Position numbers and translations under genes: made by a program. From DAOUCP01 sp034432155 (GTDB lineage Bacteria; Chloroflexota; Anaerolineae; Epilineales; Epilineaceae), in contig DAOUCP010000098.1 in the NCBI GenBank assembly GCA_034432155.1, forward strand, positions 1 to 64,000: a stretch of 64,000 nt of DNA. The letters run 5' to 3'. A model generated the notes under the pieces. That model had not been told where the DNA came from, ran no database searches, and saw only the letters and a list, made by a program, of their open reading frames with translations. How positions within the stretch are numbered: position 1 is the stretch's first letter; each line of letters begins with the position of its first letter. Positions 43,871-53,301 of the stretch are shown here, piece after piece.

Positions 43871-44257
43871 TTGTGTGCTAGCCGAGACCCGCCGCTGCTG
43901 CGCCAACGGCGCGCTTCCTCCGACCGAACACCGGGCGGCAGGGCCTTGGTGGACGGCCCCGTCTGGCCTTGGACGCGTCACGTGGGAGGAAGGCCCAGTG
44001 CCGCAACGGAAAGAGCGACGACCCCCATGAGCGCCATACTGGGGCACCGCCAGGAAGCGACACTTGGGAGCGCACGGGCGTCCGGTTCATGGAACGCGAT
44101 GCGGCTGGGAGCCGGTCTCTGACGACCTCCTAGCCCGCTGCGCGGGTGCTTCTGGACGTCACTAGCACATGATCGCAGCTTGGCGGGTTCTCTGCTGGGC
44201 GACGCTGGTTGGCAACCATCGCGGCAACATGGCCCGCCGCGCGCCGCCCACGCGGCC
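43871..44257. other. gene-poor stretch with an IS-like fragment
   Basis: No gene is supportable. Near 44138-44170 the sequence gcgggtgcttctggacgtca resembles the DNA just beyond the IS256-type end at 35.67 kb, so this may be a third scar of the same element. Confidence 0.4.
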
Positions 44258-45144
44258 CTAGCTCGCCGCGTAACGAGCCAGCGCCTCCTGCCAGTACTCG
44301 CGCCGGCCATTCTGCAAGACAAGAACCGCATCGCGCACCGCAGCCTCGCGGCCGCCGCGCGTGATCCTCTCGCCGGCTACCACCGGTATGGCGCGCAGTC
44401 CGGCGCGGCGAAGGTGCCCCGCGCGGCGCACCGCCCTCGCCACGTCCTCGGCATCGACCACCGCCGACACCTCCACTGCCAACAGACCTCCGGAGCCTCG
44501 GCGGCATCTCGTAGCGTCCCCTTTACCAGGGCATCGATCTGCAGCACATCGGCAAAGTCGGCGGTAGCGAGGTGCGACTCCAGGACATCTTCGAGAAAGA
44601 CCGGTGATTCGGTGCGCACCCGTCGCAGGATCTCCCCAAAGTAGGCGCCGGCCTTCTCCCGGTACTCGGCCTCGAGCCACCGCCCCGACCGCCGGTTGAG
44701 GACCTCGAGATTGGCCGCCATCCGTTGCACCTGCCGTTCCGTGCGCACCTGCGCCTCGGCGAGCCGCTGCACCGTTTCCTCGAGGCGCGTCAGCCGCTCT
44801 TCGGTACGCGCCTGCGCCTCGGCGAGCCGCTCCACTGCTGCCTCGAGGCGGGCGACCGCTCCTTCCACCCGCGTCAGCCGCTCCTCCGCGGCCGCCTGCG
44901 CCTCGGCGAGCCGCTCGACCGTTGCCTCGAGGCGTGTCAGGCGCTCTTCGGCACGCGCATGTGCTGCCGCCAGCGCGGCGAGCTGTTCGTCCGTGCGCCG
45001 CCCGATGCTCGCCGTCTCGGCGAGGACCTCCTTGACCTCCCGCAGCAAGTCGGTCGCCATCATGCCGGCTAGTTCGAGTCGCAGCCTCGGCTCGGCAGCT
45101 AGTACCTGCAGCAGGGCTTCCACGTCTTGTGGTGTCAGAGCCAT
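44258..45144 (-). pseudogene. coiled-coil protein of the DUF3782/nuclease-like type, frameshifted
   Basis: Starting at ATG 45144 the protein has a short N-terminal region and then a long coiled coil built of about 21-residue units (RLTRLEATVERLAEAQAAAEE and variants). A RYRERAGAYFG-like segment (EAEYREKAGAYFGEILRRVR) follows. The expected C-terminal domain (LLAVEVSAVVDAEDVARAVRR...AIPVVAGERITR...YWQEALARYAAS) is in another frame. The shift lies near 44489-44494 and one base restores a 295-residue protein. Such proteins are common in Chloroflexota and cyanobacteria and have a PD-(D/E)XK-like C-terminus. A sequencing error is possible. Confidence 0.75.
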
Positions 45145-45466
45145 TCCTCGACCTCACCGCCATGTGCCAGACAGCATGCGTGCGCCTAGAACATCTGTCC
45201 CAATCCTAGCATCCGCAAACGCCGAGGGCAAACGCTGCCCGCTGACGCGGTGGCTCCGTCCGACAGGCGCAGATAACGGACTCCCGCCCATGCAGCCGAG
45301 CGCAATCGCCGGCGGCCATGTCCGTCACGTGACGCCAGACAGCCGTCGTGGTATACCCTCTCCCGCGAGCGGTCATCGGCACCGGAGACGGTCCATCGGT
45401 CGTCGACGCCGACCCTCGCCTGCCCGTGAGCGGGCATCGGTGGAGTGGCCTCGAAAGGGGACAGCC

Positions 45467-46465
45467 ATGGAACAAGCAACCGCTTCCAGCAGCGTAGCCG
45501 CGTGGCTTACCGCCGGACTGCTGATGACGATCTTGCTCGGCCCGGCCGTGGCGCTGGATTCGCCCATCGGAAGGTCGGCGCCGGCTGCCTCCGCGATCGT
45601 GATCGACCACACCTGCACCGATCTCGCCCGCATACCGACGGACTGGATCGGAAGAGCGAAACGGCTCACCTTGCACTACGCGCACACATCGCATGGCTCC
45701 CAGCTGATCAGTGGGCTAGAGGACCTAGAGCGCATCGACCCCCAATATGACGTCGCGGTGCACACCAGCGCCACCGTCGGCCTGCCCTCGGCACCGGATG
45801 CATTGCGGATCTACGACGGCAATCCCGGCGCCACCTATATTACTCCCGAGCTCTACTGGGCATCGGCCGACGGCATCGCTCGTACGCGCGCGGTCGCCGA
45901 CACCGGCCTGTTCGGCTTTTCGATGTGGGCATGGTGTGGCCAGCAGTCCTCCAACTCCGAGGGGCAGGTCCGGCAGTACCTCGACCAGTTGGACGAGTTC
46001 GAGCGGCTTTATCCCGCGATGCGCTTCATCTACATGACTGGCCACACCGACGGCGGCTCGGCCACGCTGACGCGCAACAACCAGTTGGTCCGGGACTACG
46101 TTCGGGCGCACGGCAAGGTCCTGTTCGACTTCGCCGATATCGAGAGCTACGACCCCGCCGGCAACTACCACCCTGAGACCACCGACGCCTGCGACTGGTG
46201 CGAGGACTGGTGCCGGGTTCATCCCGAGGACTGTCGAAACCTGCCTTCGTCCTGCGCCCACTCGCACCCCTTGAACTGTCGCCGCAAAGGCTATGCCGTC
46301 TGGTGGCTGATGTCGCGCCTCGCTGGCTGGCCCGGGCCATCAGCCACCCCAGGCACTCCGCAGCCCACCGTCCAGCCTCTGCCAAGCAGGACCGTCGAAC
46401 CACATCCGCTGACCGACTCGGCGATCTATCTGCCGGCCGTCTGGCACAGCGGCCCATCCAGCTGA
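45467..46465 (+). CDS. secreted protein of unknown function with C-terminal YLP motif
   Basis: 332 residues. A signal peptide (AAWLTAGLLMTILLGPAVALD) is followed by a globular domain with LTLHYAHTSHGSQLISGLED, FSMWAWCGQQSSN, FIYMTGHTDGGSATLTRNNQ and a Cys-rich DACDWCEDWCRVHPEDC. A Pro/Thr stalk and SAIYLPAVWHSGPSS end the protein. The His/Ser/Asp pattern is reminiscent of SGNH-type hydrolases, but I do not recognise the family with confidence. ATG 45467 follows AAAGGGG. Confidence 0.75.
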   Translation: MEQATASSSVAAWLTAGLLMTILLGPAVALDSPIGRSAPAASAIVIDHTCTDLARIPTDWIGRAKRLTLHYAHTSHGSQLISGLEDLERIDPQYDVAVHTSATVGLPSAPDALRIYDGNPGATYITPELYWASADGIARTRAVADTGLFGFSMWAWCGQQSSNSEGQVRQYLDQLDEFERLYPAMRFIYMTGHTDGGSATLTRNNQLVRDYVRAHGKVLFDFADIESYDPAGNYHPETTDACDWCEDWCRVHPEDCRNLPSSCAHSHPLNCRRKGYAVWWLMSRLAGWPGPSATPGTPQPTVQPLPSRTVEPHPLTDSAIYLPAVWHSGPSS

Positions 46466-46669
46466 TTGCCCGGTCTGCCAGGGGCAGCGCCACTGAGGCG
46501 CACGGCACCCGCCACGCTTTCGGGGCGCCCGGCGAACCGGGTAGAATGGCTCAGACCGCCTTGTACTGTGGCCGGGCTATCCGAGAAGCGGCGTGTCTGC
46601 CAGGACGGCGGTGGGGCAAGCCCTCGCGAGGCTGAGGGATGCCAGGGCGGCGCATAGCATTCCATCCGA

Positions 46670-46720
46670 ACGTGGACAACCGGAGGGAGCCGACGTTGCC
46701 GGGATCCCGCGGCTCAGCGG
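46670..46720 (+). repeat. 51-bp dispersed repeat, copy 1
   Basis: The sequence beginning acgtggacaaccggagggag and ending ggctcagcgg matches 57678-57728 on the opposite strand at 45 of 51 positions. An internal gagccg/cggctc pair could form a stem. This copy is intergenic, in front of ndh. Confidence 0.75.
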
Positions 46721-46835
46721 AGGGCCGTCCAGCCACGGAGAAGCGGTGGTCCAGGGAGCAGCTGGGGGCTGGGGCCACCAATCCGGCGGGCCAAGCGCTG
46801 TCGAACGAGCCGCGGGCGGGCCCAAAGGAGCCAGC

Positions 46836-48092
46836 ATGAGCGGAAGTCAGCGACCGCGAGTGGTGATCGTCGGCGCCGGGTTTGCCGGCCTGCGTGCAGC
46901 TCGCACCCTGATGGCGGCACCGGTCGACGTCCTGGTGCTGGATCGCAACAACTACCACACCTTCCTGCCGTTGCTTTACCAGGTGGCGGCGGCCGAACTG
47001 GAGCCGGAAGGGATTGTCTACCCGGTCCGAGGCATTCTGCGGCGGTGCTCCAACGTCAGCTTCGGCATGGCCGATGTCCGGGCCATCGATCTGGCGGCCC
47101 ATGTCCTCGATACCGGCCAGCGATTCGTGGGCTACGACTTCCTGGTCGTAGCGATGGGGAGCACGTCCCACTTCTGCGGCGTAGCCGGGGCAGGGGAGCA
47201 CGCCTTCCCCCTAAAGACCCTGGAGGACGGCATTGCGCTACGCAACCACATCCTCTGCTGCTTCGAGCGAGCGGTCGACGAGCCCGACGCCAGCCGTCGC
47301 CGTTCGCTACTGACCTTCGCCGTTGTTGGCGGCGGCGCCACGGGCGTCGAGTTCGCGGGCGCCTTGGCCGAGCTGATTCGTGGCCCTATCGTGCACGACT
47401 ACCCGACCCTCAATCTAGATGAGGCACGCATCGTCCTAGTGGAATCCTCCGAGCATCTTCTGGCCGGTCTACCGATGCGGCTGGGCGACTACGCGGCGGC
47501 ACGGCTGCGCGGCATGGGTGTCGAAGTCCGCCTCCGCTGCGCCGCCAGCGAGGTCACGCCCACGGCCCTGAGCTTACAGGATGGCAGCCTGCTGGCCACC
47601 CATACCGTGGTGTGGATGGCCGGCGTGCAAGGCGACCCTCGGGTCAGTGCTTGGGGATTGCCGACCATCCGAAACGGCCGGGTGGCAGTCCAGCCCACTC
47701 TGCAGGTGCCGGATCATCCTGAAGTCTACGTCGTGGGAGATCTCGCCTACGCCGAAGAAGCCGGCGCACCACTGCCGATGATTGCGCCAGTAGCCCTCCA
47801 GCAGGGAGCCCTGGCAGCCCGAAACATCGCCCGGCAGCTCAGCGGCCAACCTCTCCTACCGTTTCGCTACCGCGACCGGGGTGCCATGGTGACCATCGGG
47901 CGCAATGCCGCTGCTGTGCGCATGGGCGGGAGGGCCTTCACAGGCTTTCCGGCGTGGGCTCTGTGGCTCGGCGTGCACATCTTCCATCTCATCGGCTTTC
48001 GCAACCGACTGTTGGTGTTGACTAACTGGGCTTGGGATTACTTCGTCCACGAGCGGGCCGTCCGCCTGATTCTCCCGTCGAAGGGCGGCTAG
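46836..48092 (+). CDS. ndh: type II NADH:quinone oxidoreductase
   Basis: 418-residue membrane-associated flavoprotein that oxidises NADH with quinone without pumping ions. It has the FAD motif (VVIVGAGFAGLRAARTL), the RNNYHTFLPLLYQVA segment typical of NDH-2, the NAD-binding motif (FAVVGGGATGVEFAGALAEL) and VYVVGDLAYAEEAGAPLPMIAP. The end has amphipathic stretches (FPAWALWLGVHIFHLIGFRN) for membrane attachment. ATG 46836 has AAAGGAG. Together with mqo it shows that the organism feeds a quinone pool. Confidence 0.92.
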   Translation: MSGSQRPRVVIVGAGFAGLRAARTLMAAPVDVLVLDRNNYHTFLPLLYQVAAAELEPEGIVYPVRGILRRCSNVSFGMADVRAIDLAAHVLDTGQRFVGYDFLVVAMGSTSHFCGVAGAGEHAFPLKTLEDGIALRNHILCCFERAVDEPDASRRRSLLTFAVVGGGATGVEFAGALAELIRGPIVHDYPTLNLDEARIVLVESSEHLLAGLPMRLGDYAAARLRGMGVEVRLRCAASEVTPTALSLQDGSLLATHTVVWMAGVQGDPRVSAWGLPTIRNGRVAVQPTLQVPDHPEVYVVGDLAYAEEAGAPLPMIAPVALQQGALAARNIARQLSGQPLLPFRYRDRGAMVTIGRNAAAVRMGGRAFTGFPAWALWLGVHIFHLIGFRNRLLVLTNWAWDYFVHERAVRLILPSKGG

Positions 48093-48352
48093 CTGCGGCG
48101 AAGGACCGCCTGGGCGCGCTGGCTGGCCGTTCTACGGCCTCGGCGGGAGGCAGCCAGTTGACCTGGCTGATGGGCGGGGGTATGATGTTTGCCGCAGGGT
48201 TGGTCCGGCGACGGCGCGGCGCACCGCCACCACGGGAGGCCGAGGCACGGCAGGGCGTTGGACACGAGAGCACGGAGCCGGTGGATCCGCAGCGGTGAGC
48301 TAACCTTAGGGCCGAACTATCGGGTCATCCCCAATCGCCGTGCCGCCCAGCC

Positions 48353-49603
48353 ATGGACGCTAGAGCCCGAATCCTGGTGATCGACGACGACCAGGATATG
48401 TGTGCCGCCTGCCAGCGCATTTTGAGCCGGCAGGGGCTCCTTGTCGACACCGCCACCCGGGGCGAGGAGGGGCTGCGCCGCATCGAGTCCGACGGCTACG
48501 ACGTAGTCCTTCTGGACGTCATGATGCCAGACGCCAACGGCATCGATCTCTTGGCGCCGATCCGAGCCCGCGACCCCCACCTTGTCTGCGTCGTCGTCAC
48601 CTGCTTGGCGACGACCGATGTCGCGGTACGCGCGATCAAGGAAGGGGCCTACGACTTCATTACCAAGCCGTTCACGCCAGACGATCTGCTGCTCGTCGTT
48701 CGGCAGGCGCTGGAGCGGCGGCACCTGGCGAAGGAGGCCGAACGGCTGGCGCGGATCGAGGAGGAGGCCAAGCGCCTGGCTGAGGAGAAGGCCAGGCTGG
48801 AGGCTGTGGACCACACCCGCATCGAGTGCATCCGGCTCATCACCCATGAGCTGCGAGCGCCCATTGCCGCCATCCAGAGCTACCTGAACCTCATCCTGGA
48901 GGGCATCGTGCCGCAAGAGCAGCTCATGACGGTGATTGCCAAGGCCGAGTTACGCGCTCGGCAGCAGCTTGAGCTGATTGCTGACCTCCTGGAATGGAGC
49001 CGCGTCAAAGAGGCGCCGATGCCCAAGGAGGCCGGCTTGTCGCGGCTGGACACGGCGCTCGAGGATGTAGTGGAGCAGTTTGAGGCCCAGGCGGCGGAGA
49101 AGCACTTGCAGCTCGGGGTCGAAGTCTCCGGCGACATCCCACCAGTGAGGGCCGGGCCCGAGGCCCTCAAAAGCGTCTGGACGAATCTGGTCGGCAACGC
49201 CATCAAGTACACCCCCGATGGCGGCTCGGTGCAGATTCGTCTGGCCTGCCACGATGGCCACGTCGTGGGCCAGGTCAGCGATTCGGGCATCGGCATTCCG
49301 GAAGAAGCCCGTCCCAGGCTCTTTACCGAGTTCTTCCGCGCCAAGAACGCCAAAGCATTCTGCAAGCAGGGCACGGGGCTCGGGCTGGCCATCGTCCGGC
49401 AGATCATCGAAGGTGCAGGGGGTCGCATCGAGGTCGACTCCGAGGTCGGTCGCGGTACGGTAGTCACCTTCACTCTGCCGTTGGCCGACGCCGAACCGTT
49501 GGCCGAGCGGCCGGCCGATGGCTGTCCCAAGTGTTTTGCCTTAGGGCGTGCGGTGGCTAGGGCGCAACGGCGTGCCGGCCGCGCCGATCCGGCTCGGAGG
49601 TGA
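48353..49603 (+). CDS. soluble receiver-histidine kinase signalling protein
   Basis: 416 residues: an N-terminal response-regulator receiver (ILVIDDDQDM, phospho-Asp in VVLLDVMMPD, Lys in FITKPF), a short coiled coil, HisKA (phospho-His in ITHELRAPI) and HATPase_c (NLVGNAIKYTPDG, DSGIGIP, GTGLGLAIV). There are no transmembrane segments or output DNA-binding domain. A CPKC pair sits near the C-terminus. It ends 3 bp before hdrC2 and is probably co-transcribed with the second Hdr-Flx set, so it may sense redox state. The 260-bp gap after ndh has no clear gene. Confidence 0.9.
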   Translation: MDARARILVIDDDQDMCAACQRILSRQGLLVDTATRGEEGLRRIESDGYDVVLLDVMMPDANGIDLLAPIRARDPHLVCVVVTCLATTDVAVRAIKEGAYDFITKPFTPDDLLLVVRQALERRHLAKEAERLARIEEEAKRLAEEKARLEAVDHTRIECIRLITHELRAPIAAIQSYLNLILEGIVPQEQLMTVIAKAELRARQQLELIADLLEWSRVKEAPMPKEAGLSRLDTALEDVVEQFEAQAAEKHLQLGVEVSGDIPPVRAGPEALKSVWTNLVGNAIKYTPDGGSVQIRLACHDGHVVGQVSDSGIGIPEEARPRLFTEFFRAKNAKAFCKQGTGLGLAIVRQIIEGAGGRIEVDSEVGRGTVVTFTLPLADAEPLAERPADGCPKCFALGRAVARAQRRAGRADPARR

Positions 49604-49606
49604 GTC

Positions 49607-50194
49607 TTGCTGGTATTCCAGGCTGAGGAACGGGTCGCTGGCAACCTTCTGCTGAGGGAGGTTTCGTCGCTCAGCGGCGTTCGGGTCCAGGACTGCTACC
49701 AATGCGGCAAGTGCACGGCTGGCTGTCCGGTGGCCACCTACATGGACTTGACACCTCGGCAGGTCATGCGCGCCGTGCAGCTGGGCCGTGCCGAGTTGGT
49801 GCTCACCTCGTCGGCTATCTGGTTGTGTGCCAGTTGCCAGACGTGCTCTGCCCGGTGCCCCATGGAGATCGACGTGGCCCATGTCATGGACACTCTACGC
49901 CACCTCGCTCGGCAGCGCGGCGTGCCGCCCGCCGAGCGAGGCGTGGTGCTGACCCACCGCTTGTTTCTGCAGTCGGTCCAGTACCTGGGGAGGGTGCACG
50001 AGCTCGGGCTGGTGGCCGGTCTGAATCTGCTGACCGGTCGGCCGCTGGCCAACGTGAGGAGCCTTGGTGTGCCTCTGTTCCTCCGGGGCAAGCTGCATCT
50101 CTTGCCCCGACGAGCCGGCGGCGCAGCTATGCGCCGTCTCTTCGCCAGCGCTCGGGCCGCTGAATCGGCTGCTCGAACGCAGCCTACGGCTTAG
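49607..50194 (+). CDS. hdrC: heterodisulfide reductase subunit C-like protein (HdrC, copy 2)
   Basis: 195-residue 2[4Fe-4S] protein with CYQCGKCTAGCP and CASCQTCSARCP. It has about 60 more C-terminal residues than copy 1 (a basic amphipathic region, VGLVAGLNLLTGRP-like, then RGKLHLLPRR). TTG 49607 has GGAGGTGAG and follows the kinase stop by 3 bp. It starts the second Hdr-Flx set; 39 bp precede hdrB2. Confidence 0.9.
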   Translation: MLVFQAEERVAGNLLLREVSSLSGVRVQDCYQCGKCTAGCPVATYMDLTPRQVMRAVQLGRAELVLTSSAIWLCASCQTCSARCPMEIDVAHVMDTLRHLARQRGVPPAERGVVLTHRLFLQSVQYLGRVHELGLVAGLNLLTGRPLANVRSLGVPLFLRGKLHLLPRRAGGAAMRRLFASARAAESAARTQPTA

Positions 50195-50233
50195 CCGAGT
50201 GGCCCCGTCTTGCGGCCTAGGGAGCTCTGGTCC

Positions 50234-51151
50234 ATGCCCAACCTAAGCTACTATCCCGGCTGCTCGCTGCACGGCACGGCTCAGGAGTATGACCGGTCGC
50301 TTCGGCGTGTCGCCGGGCGCCTGGGCGTCGAGCTCACGGAAATCGCGGGCTGGACGTGCTGCGGCGCGACGGCCGCGCACAGCACCGACGAGCTGCTGGC
50401 CATCGCTCTGCCGGCCCGTAACCTGGCGTTGGCAGCGGCTTCGGACAGCGCTCGGCCCGTGCTGGCACCGTGTGCCATGTGCTTCAACCGCCTGCGGGTG
50501 GCCCAACAGGCGCTGTGCGACGAGGAAACGCGGCAAGAGGTCGGCCGGATGCTGGACGAACCCTTGCGCGAGCACCTGGAGGCTGTCGGCCGCCTAGAGG
50601 TGCCATCCGTGCTCGAGGTGTTCGCTGAGCCGGAGATGGCCGAGCGCATCGAGGCGGCAGTGGTTCGGCCGCTGCGTGGCCTGCGGCTGGTGTGCTACTA
50701 CGGCTGCCTGCTCGTTCGTCCGCGCGAGATTGTGAGGCCGGACAGCGTCGAGAACCCCCAGCGGATGGACGAGCTGGTGCGCCGCCTGGGTGCCGAGGCC
50801 ATCGACTGGCCGTTCAAGGGGGAGTGCTGTGGGGGCAGTCTGGCGCTGGCGCGTTCGGACATCGTGGTTGGCCTGGTGCGACGCCTGCTGCAAGTGGCGA
50901 AAGCTAGCGGCGCCGACGCCGTCGTGACCGCCTGCCCGATGTGCCATTCGAACCTGGACACTCGCCAGGGGCAAGTGCGGGCGGCCTTCGGCGAGGCGCT
51001 GAACATGCCCATTCTCTACATCACTGAGCTGATGGGGTTGGCTTTCGGTCTGTCACCCGAGGAGCTAGGGCTGGACAGGCACCTCACACGGGCAACCGAC
51101 GTTCTTGCGGGCTTGCCAGCCGTTGCCGGGGAGGCCAACTCGATCGTCTGA
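50234..51151 (+). CDS. hdrB: heterodisulfide reductase subunit B-like CCG-domain protein (HdrB, copy 2)
   Basis: 305 residues, starting MPNLSYYPGCSLHGTAQEYD. Two CCG domains: WTCCGATAAH with CAMC, and GECCGGSLAL with CPMC, for noncubane clusters. Clearly homologous to the gene at 6232 over the whole length but well diverged. The ATG at 50234 matches the family start. 20 bp separate it from hdrA2. Confidence 0.92.
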   Translation: MPNLSYYPGCSLHGTAQEYDRSLRRVAGRLGVELTEIAGWTCCGATAAHSTDELLAIALPARNLALAAASDSARPVLAPCAMCFNRLRVAQQALCDEETRQEVGRMLDEPLREHLEAVGRLEVPSVLEVFAEPEMAERIEAAVVRPLRGLRLVCYYGCLLVRPREIVRPDSVENPQRMDELVRRLGAEAIDWPFKGECCGGSLALARSDIVVGLVRRLLQVAKASGADAVVTACPMCHSNLDTRQGQVRAAFGEALNMPILYITELMGLAFGLSPEELGLDRHLTRATDVLAGLPAVAGEANSIV

Positions 51152-51171
51152 CCGTGAGGCACGGAGCATCC

Positions 51172-53169
51172 ATGGCGCGCATCGGGGTCTTTGTCTGTCA
51201 CTGCGGATCGAACATCGCCGGCACCGTCGACGTGAAGCGGGTTGCCGAAGCCTTAGGTTATCTCCCGGAGGTCGTGTACGCCACTGACTACATGTTCATG
51301 TGCTCCGAGCCGGGCCAGAAGCTTGTGGAGGACGCCGTCCGCGACCATGGGCTGGATCGCGTGGTGGTGGCGGCCTGCTCACCGACGATGCACTTCCGGA
51401 CGTTCTCGGCGGCCGTCGGGCGGGCGGGTCTGAATGCGTACATGTTGGAGCTGGCCAACATTCGTGAGCAGTGCTCCTGGGTGCACACGGACAAGGCGGT
51501 GGGTACCGAGAAGGCCGTCGACATCGTCGAGATGGCGGTGGCCAAGAGCCGCTGGTTCGAGCCGCTGTTTCCGCGCGAGATCGGCGTCACCCGACGGGCG
51601 CTGGTGATCGGCGGCGGCATCGCCGGGATCCAAGCGGCGCTGGACATCGCCGAGGGCGGCGTGGAGGTCGTCCTCGTGGAGCGCAGTCCTTCGATCGGTG
51701 GCCGCATGGCCCAGCTGGACAAGACCTTTCCGACGCTCGATTGCTCCGGCTGCATCCTCACGCCGCGCATGACCGAGGCAGCCCAGCACCCGCGGATCAG
51801 CATCCACACCTGGTCCGAAGTCCAGGCCGTGCGAGGCTTCGTCGGCAACTTCGAGGTCGACGTTCTCCACAAGCCACGGTACGTGGATGCCGCGCGCTGT
51901 ACCGGCTGCGGGGAATGCCTGACCCGCTGTCCGTGGAAGGACTTCCCAGCCGAGTTTGACGAAGGCATGGGCAGGCGAGCCGCCATCTACCGTCCCTTCC
52001 CACAGGCTGTGCCGAACGTACCGGTCATCGACGAGCAGCGGTGCGTCGCCTTGCGCTCGTTGCGCGAGGAGCCAGACCGCGCCAGGCCGAAGTGCGGCGC
52101 CTGCCAGAAGTTCTGTCCGCGTGAGGCCATCGATTTCCGTCAGCAGCCCAGCGTGGCCACCGAGAAGGTCGGCGCCATCGTCCTGGCCAACGGCTATAGC
52201 CTCTTCGACCCGACCGTCTACGAGGAGTACGGATACGGCCGCTACCCCGATGTCATCACCGCAGTGCAAATGGAGCGGCTGATGAACGCCGCTGGCCCCA
52301 CGGGCGGCGAGATCCGACGGCCGTCGGACGGCAAGCATCCTCGCAATGTCGTCTTCCTAGCCTGTGTCGGCTCGCGCGACGACCGCGTCGGGCGGCCGTA
52401 CTGCTCAAAGATCTGCTGCATGTATATTGCCAAGCACGCCATCATGCTGAAGGAGCACGACCCCAATATCCAGACGTACGTCTTCTACATGGATGTGCGT
52501 GCCGGCGGAAAGGGCTACGAGGAGTTCATCCGACGCGCCCAGGAAGAGTATGGCGCCTGCTACGTGCGGGGACGGGTCTCGAAGATCTACCCCGAAGGCG
52601 ACCATCTGGTGGTGATGGGCGAGGACACCCTCATGGGCATGCCGGTGCAGGTCGAGGCGGACCTGGTGGTGCTCGCCACCGGCGTCCAGCCGCAGCCCGA
52701 TGCCGACCGCATGGCTCGCCTGCTGGGGATTTCCTATGACATGTACGGCTTCATCAACGAATCGCACCCCAAGCTCAATCCGGTGGAGAGCAACACGGCG
52801 GGCATCTTCCTGGCTGGTGCGACCGTCGGGCCGAAGGACATCCCGGACAGTGTAGCGCAGGCCAGCGCCGCTGCCGCCAAGGTGCTGGGTCTGCTCAGTC
52901 GGTCCACCCTGCTCGGGGAAGCCACCGTGGCAGCGGTCAACCAGGCCAATTGTTCGGGCTGCTTCACCTGTGAGGCGGTCTGCCCGTATTCGGCGATCGA
53001 GCGGGTGGAGCGGCGGAATGGCCGCCTGGCGGCCCAGGTGAACGAAGGGCTGTGCAAGGGCTGTGGTCTGTGCGCCAGCGCCTGCCCGGGGCGGGCGATT
53101 ACCCTCCGCGGCTTCAGCGATCAGGCGCTTCTGGCGCAGATGGCCGCTCTGCTGCTGGCCGAAGGGTGA
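51172..53169 (+). CDS. hdrA: heterodisulfide reductase subunit A-like flavoprotein (HdrA, copy 2)
   Basis: 665-residue flavoprotein parallel to copy 1: MARIGVFVCHCGSNIAGTVD, FAD motif ALVIGGGIAGIQAALDIAEG, insert clusters (CTGCGECLTRCP, then CGACQKFCP) and a C-terminal 2[4Fe-4S] domain (CSGCFTCEAVCP, CKGCGLCASACP). ATG 51172 follows GGAG; the in-frame 51154 start is less likely. A small ORF lies between it and mvhD2. Confidence 0.94.
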   Translation: MARIGVFVCHCGSNIAGTVDVKRVAEALGYLPEVVYATDYMFMCSEPGQKLVEDAVRDHGLDRVVVAACSPTMHFRTFSAAVGRAGLNAYMLELANIREQCSWVHTDKAVGTEKAVDIVEMAVAKSRWFEPLFPREIGVTRRALVIGGGIAGIQAALDIAEGGVEVVLVERSPSIGGRMAQLDKTFPTLDCSGCILTPRMTEAAQHPRISIHTWSEVQAVRGFVGNFEVDVLHKPRYVDAARCTGCGECLTRCPWKDFPAEFDEGMGRRAAIYRPFPQAVPNVPVIDEQRCVALRSLREEPDRARPKCGACQKFCPREAIDFRQQPSVATEKVGAIVLANGYSLFDPTVYEEYGYGRYPDVITAVQMERLMNAAGPTGGEIRRPSDGKHPRNVVFLACVGSRDDRVGRPYCSKICCMYIAKHAIMLKEHDPNIQTYVFYMDVRAGGKGYEEFIRRAQEEYGACYVRGRVSKIYPEGDHLVVMGEDTLMGMPVQVEADLVVLATGVQPQPDADRMARLLGISYDMYGFINESHPKLNPVESNTAGIFLAGATVGPKDIPDSVAQASAAAAKVLGLLSRSTLLGEATVAAVNQANCSGCFTCEAVCPYSAIERVERRNGRLAAQVNEGLCKGCGLCASACPGRAITLRGFSDQALLAQMAALLLAEG

Positions 53170-53175
53170 GCCATC

Positions 53176-53301
53176 ATGGTCGACGGCCAAGGCTGGCATC
53201 GGCTCGTCATGGGCGATGAAACCCTCCTGCGGCGGTGGGCGTTGCGGGCTCTGTGCTGCCGGATGGTCGACATAGTGTCGGACGAGGAACGAAATGCCTG
53301 A
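53176..53301 (+). CDS. small 41-residue ORF between hdrA2 and flxD2
   Basis: ATG 53176 with GAAGGGTGAG upstream encodes MVDGQGWHRLVMGDETLLRR...CCRMVDIVSDEERNA. It stops 8 nt inside the flxD2 start, as for coupled genes. No family is recognised. The corresponding junction in cluster 1 is a direct 4-nt overlap without such an ORF. It may be a genuine small protein or only a translational bridge. Confidence 0.4.
   Translation: MVDGQGWHRLVMGDETLLRRWALRALCCRMVDIVSDEERNA

Noticed and set aside
48032..48298. 88-codon frame across the end of ndh with a hydrophobic stretch (LMGGGMMFAAGLV)
   Set aside because: It overlaps ndh by 60 nt, has no ribosome site and the hydrophobic part is short; too weak to call.
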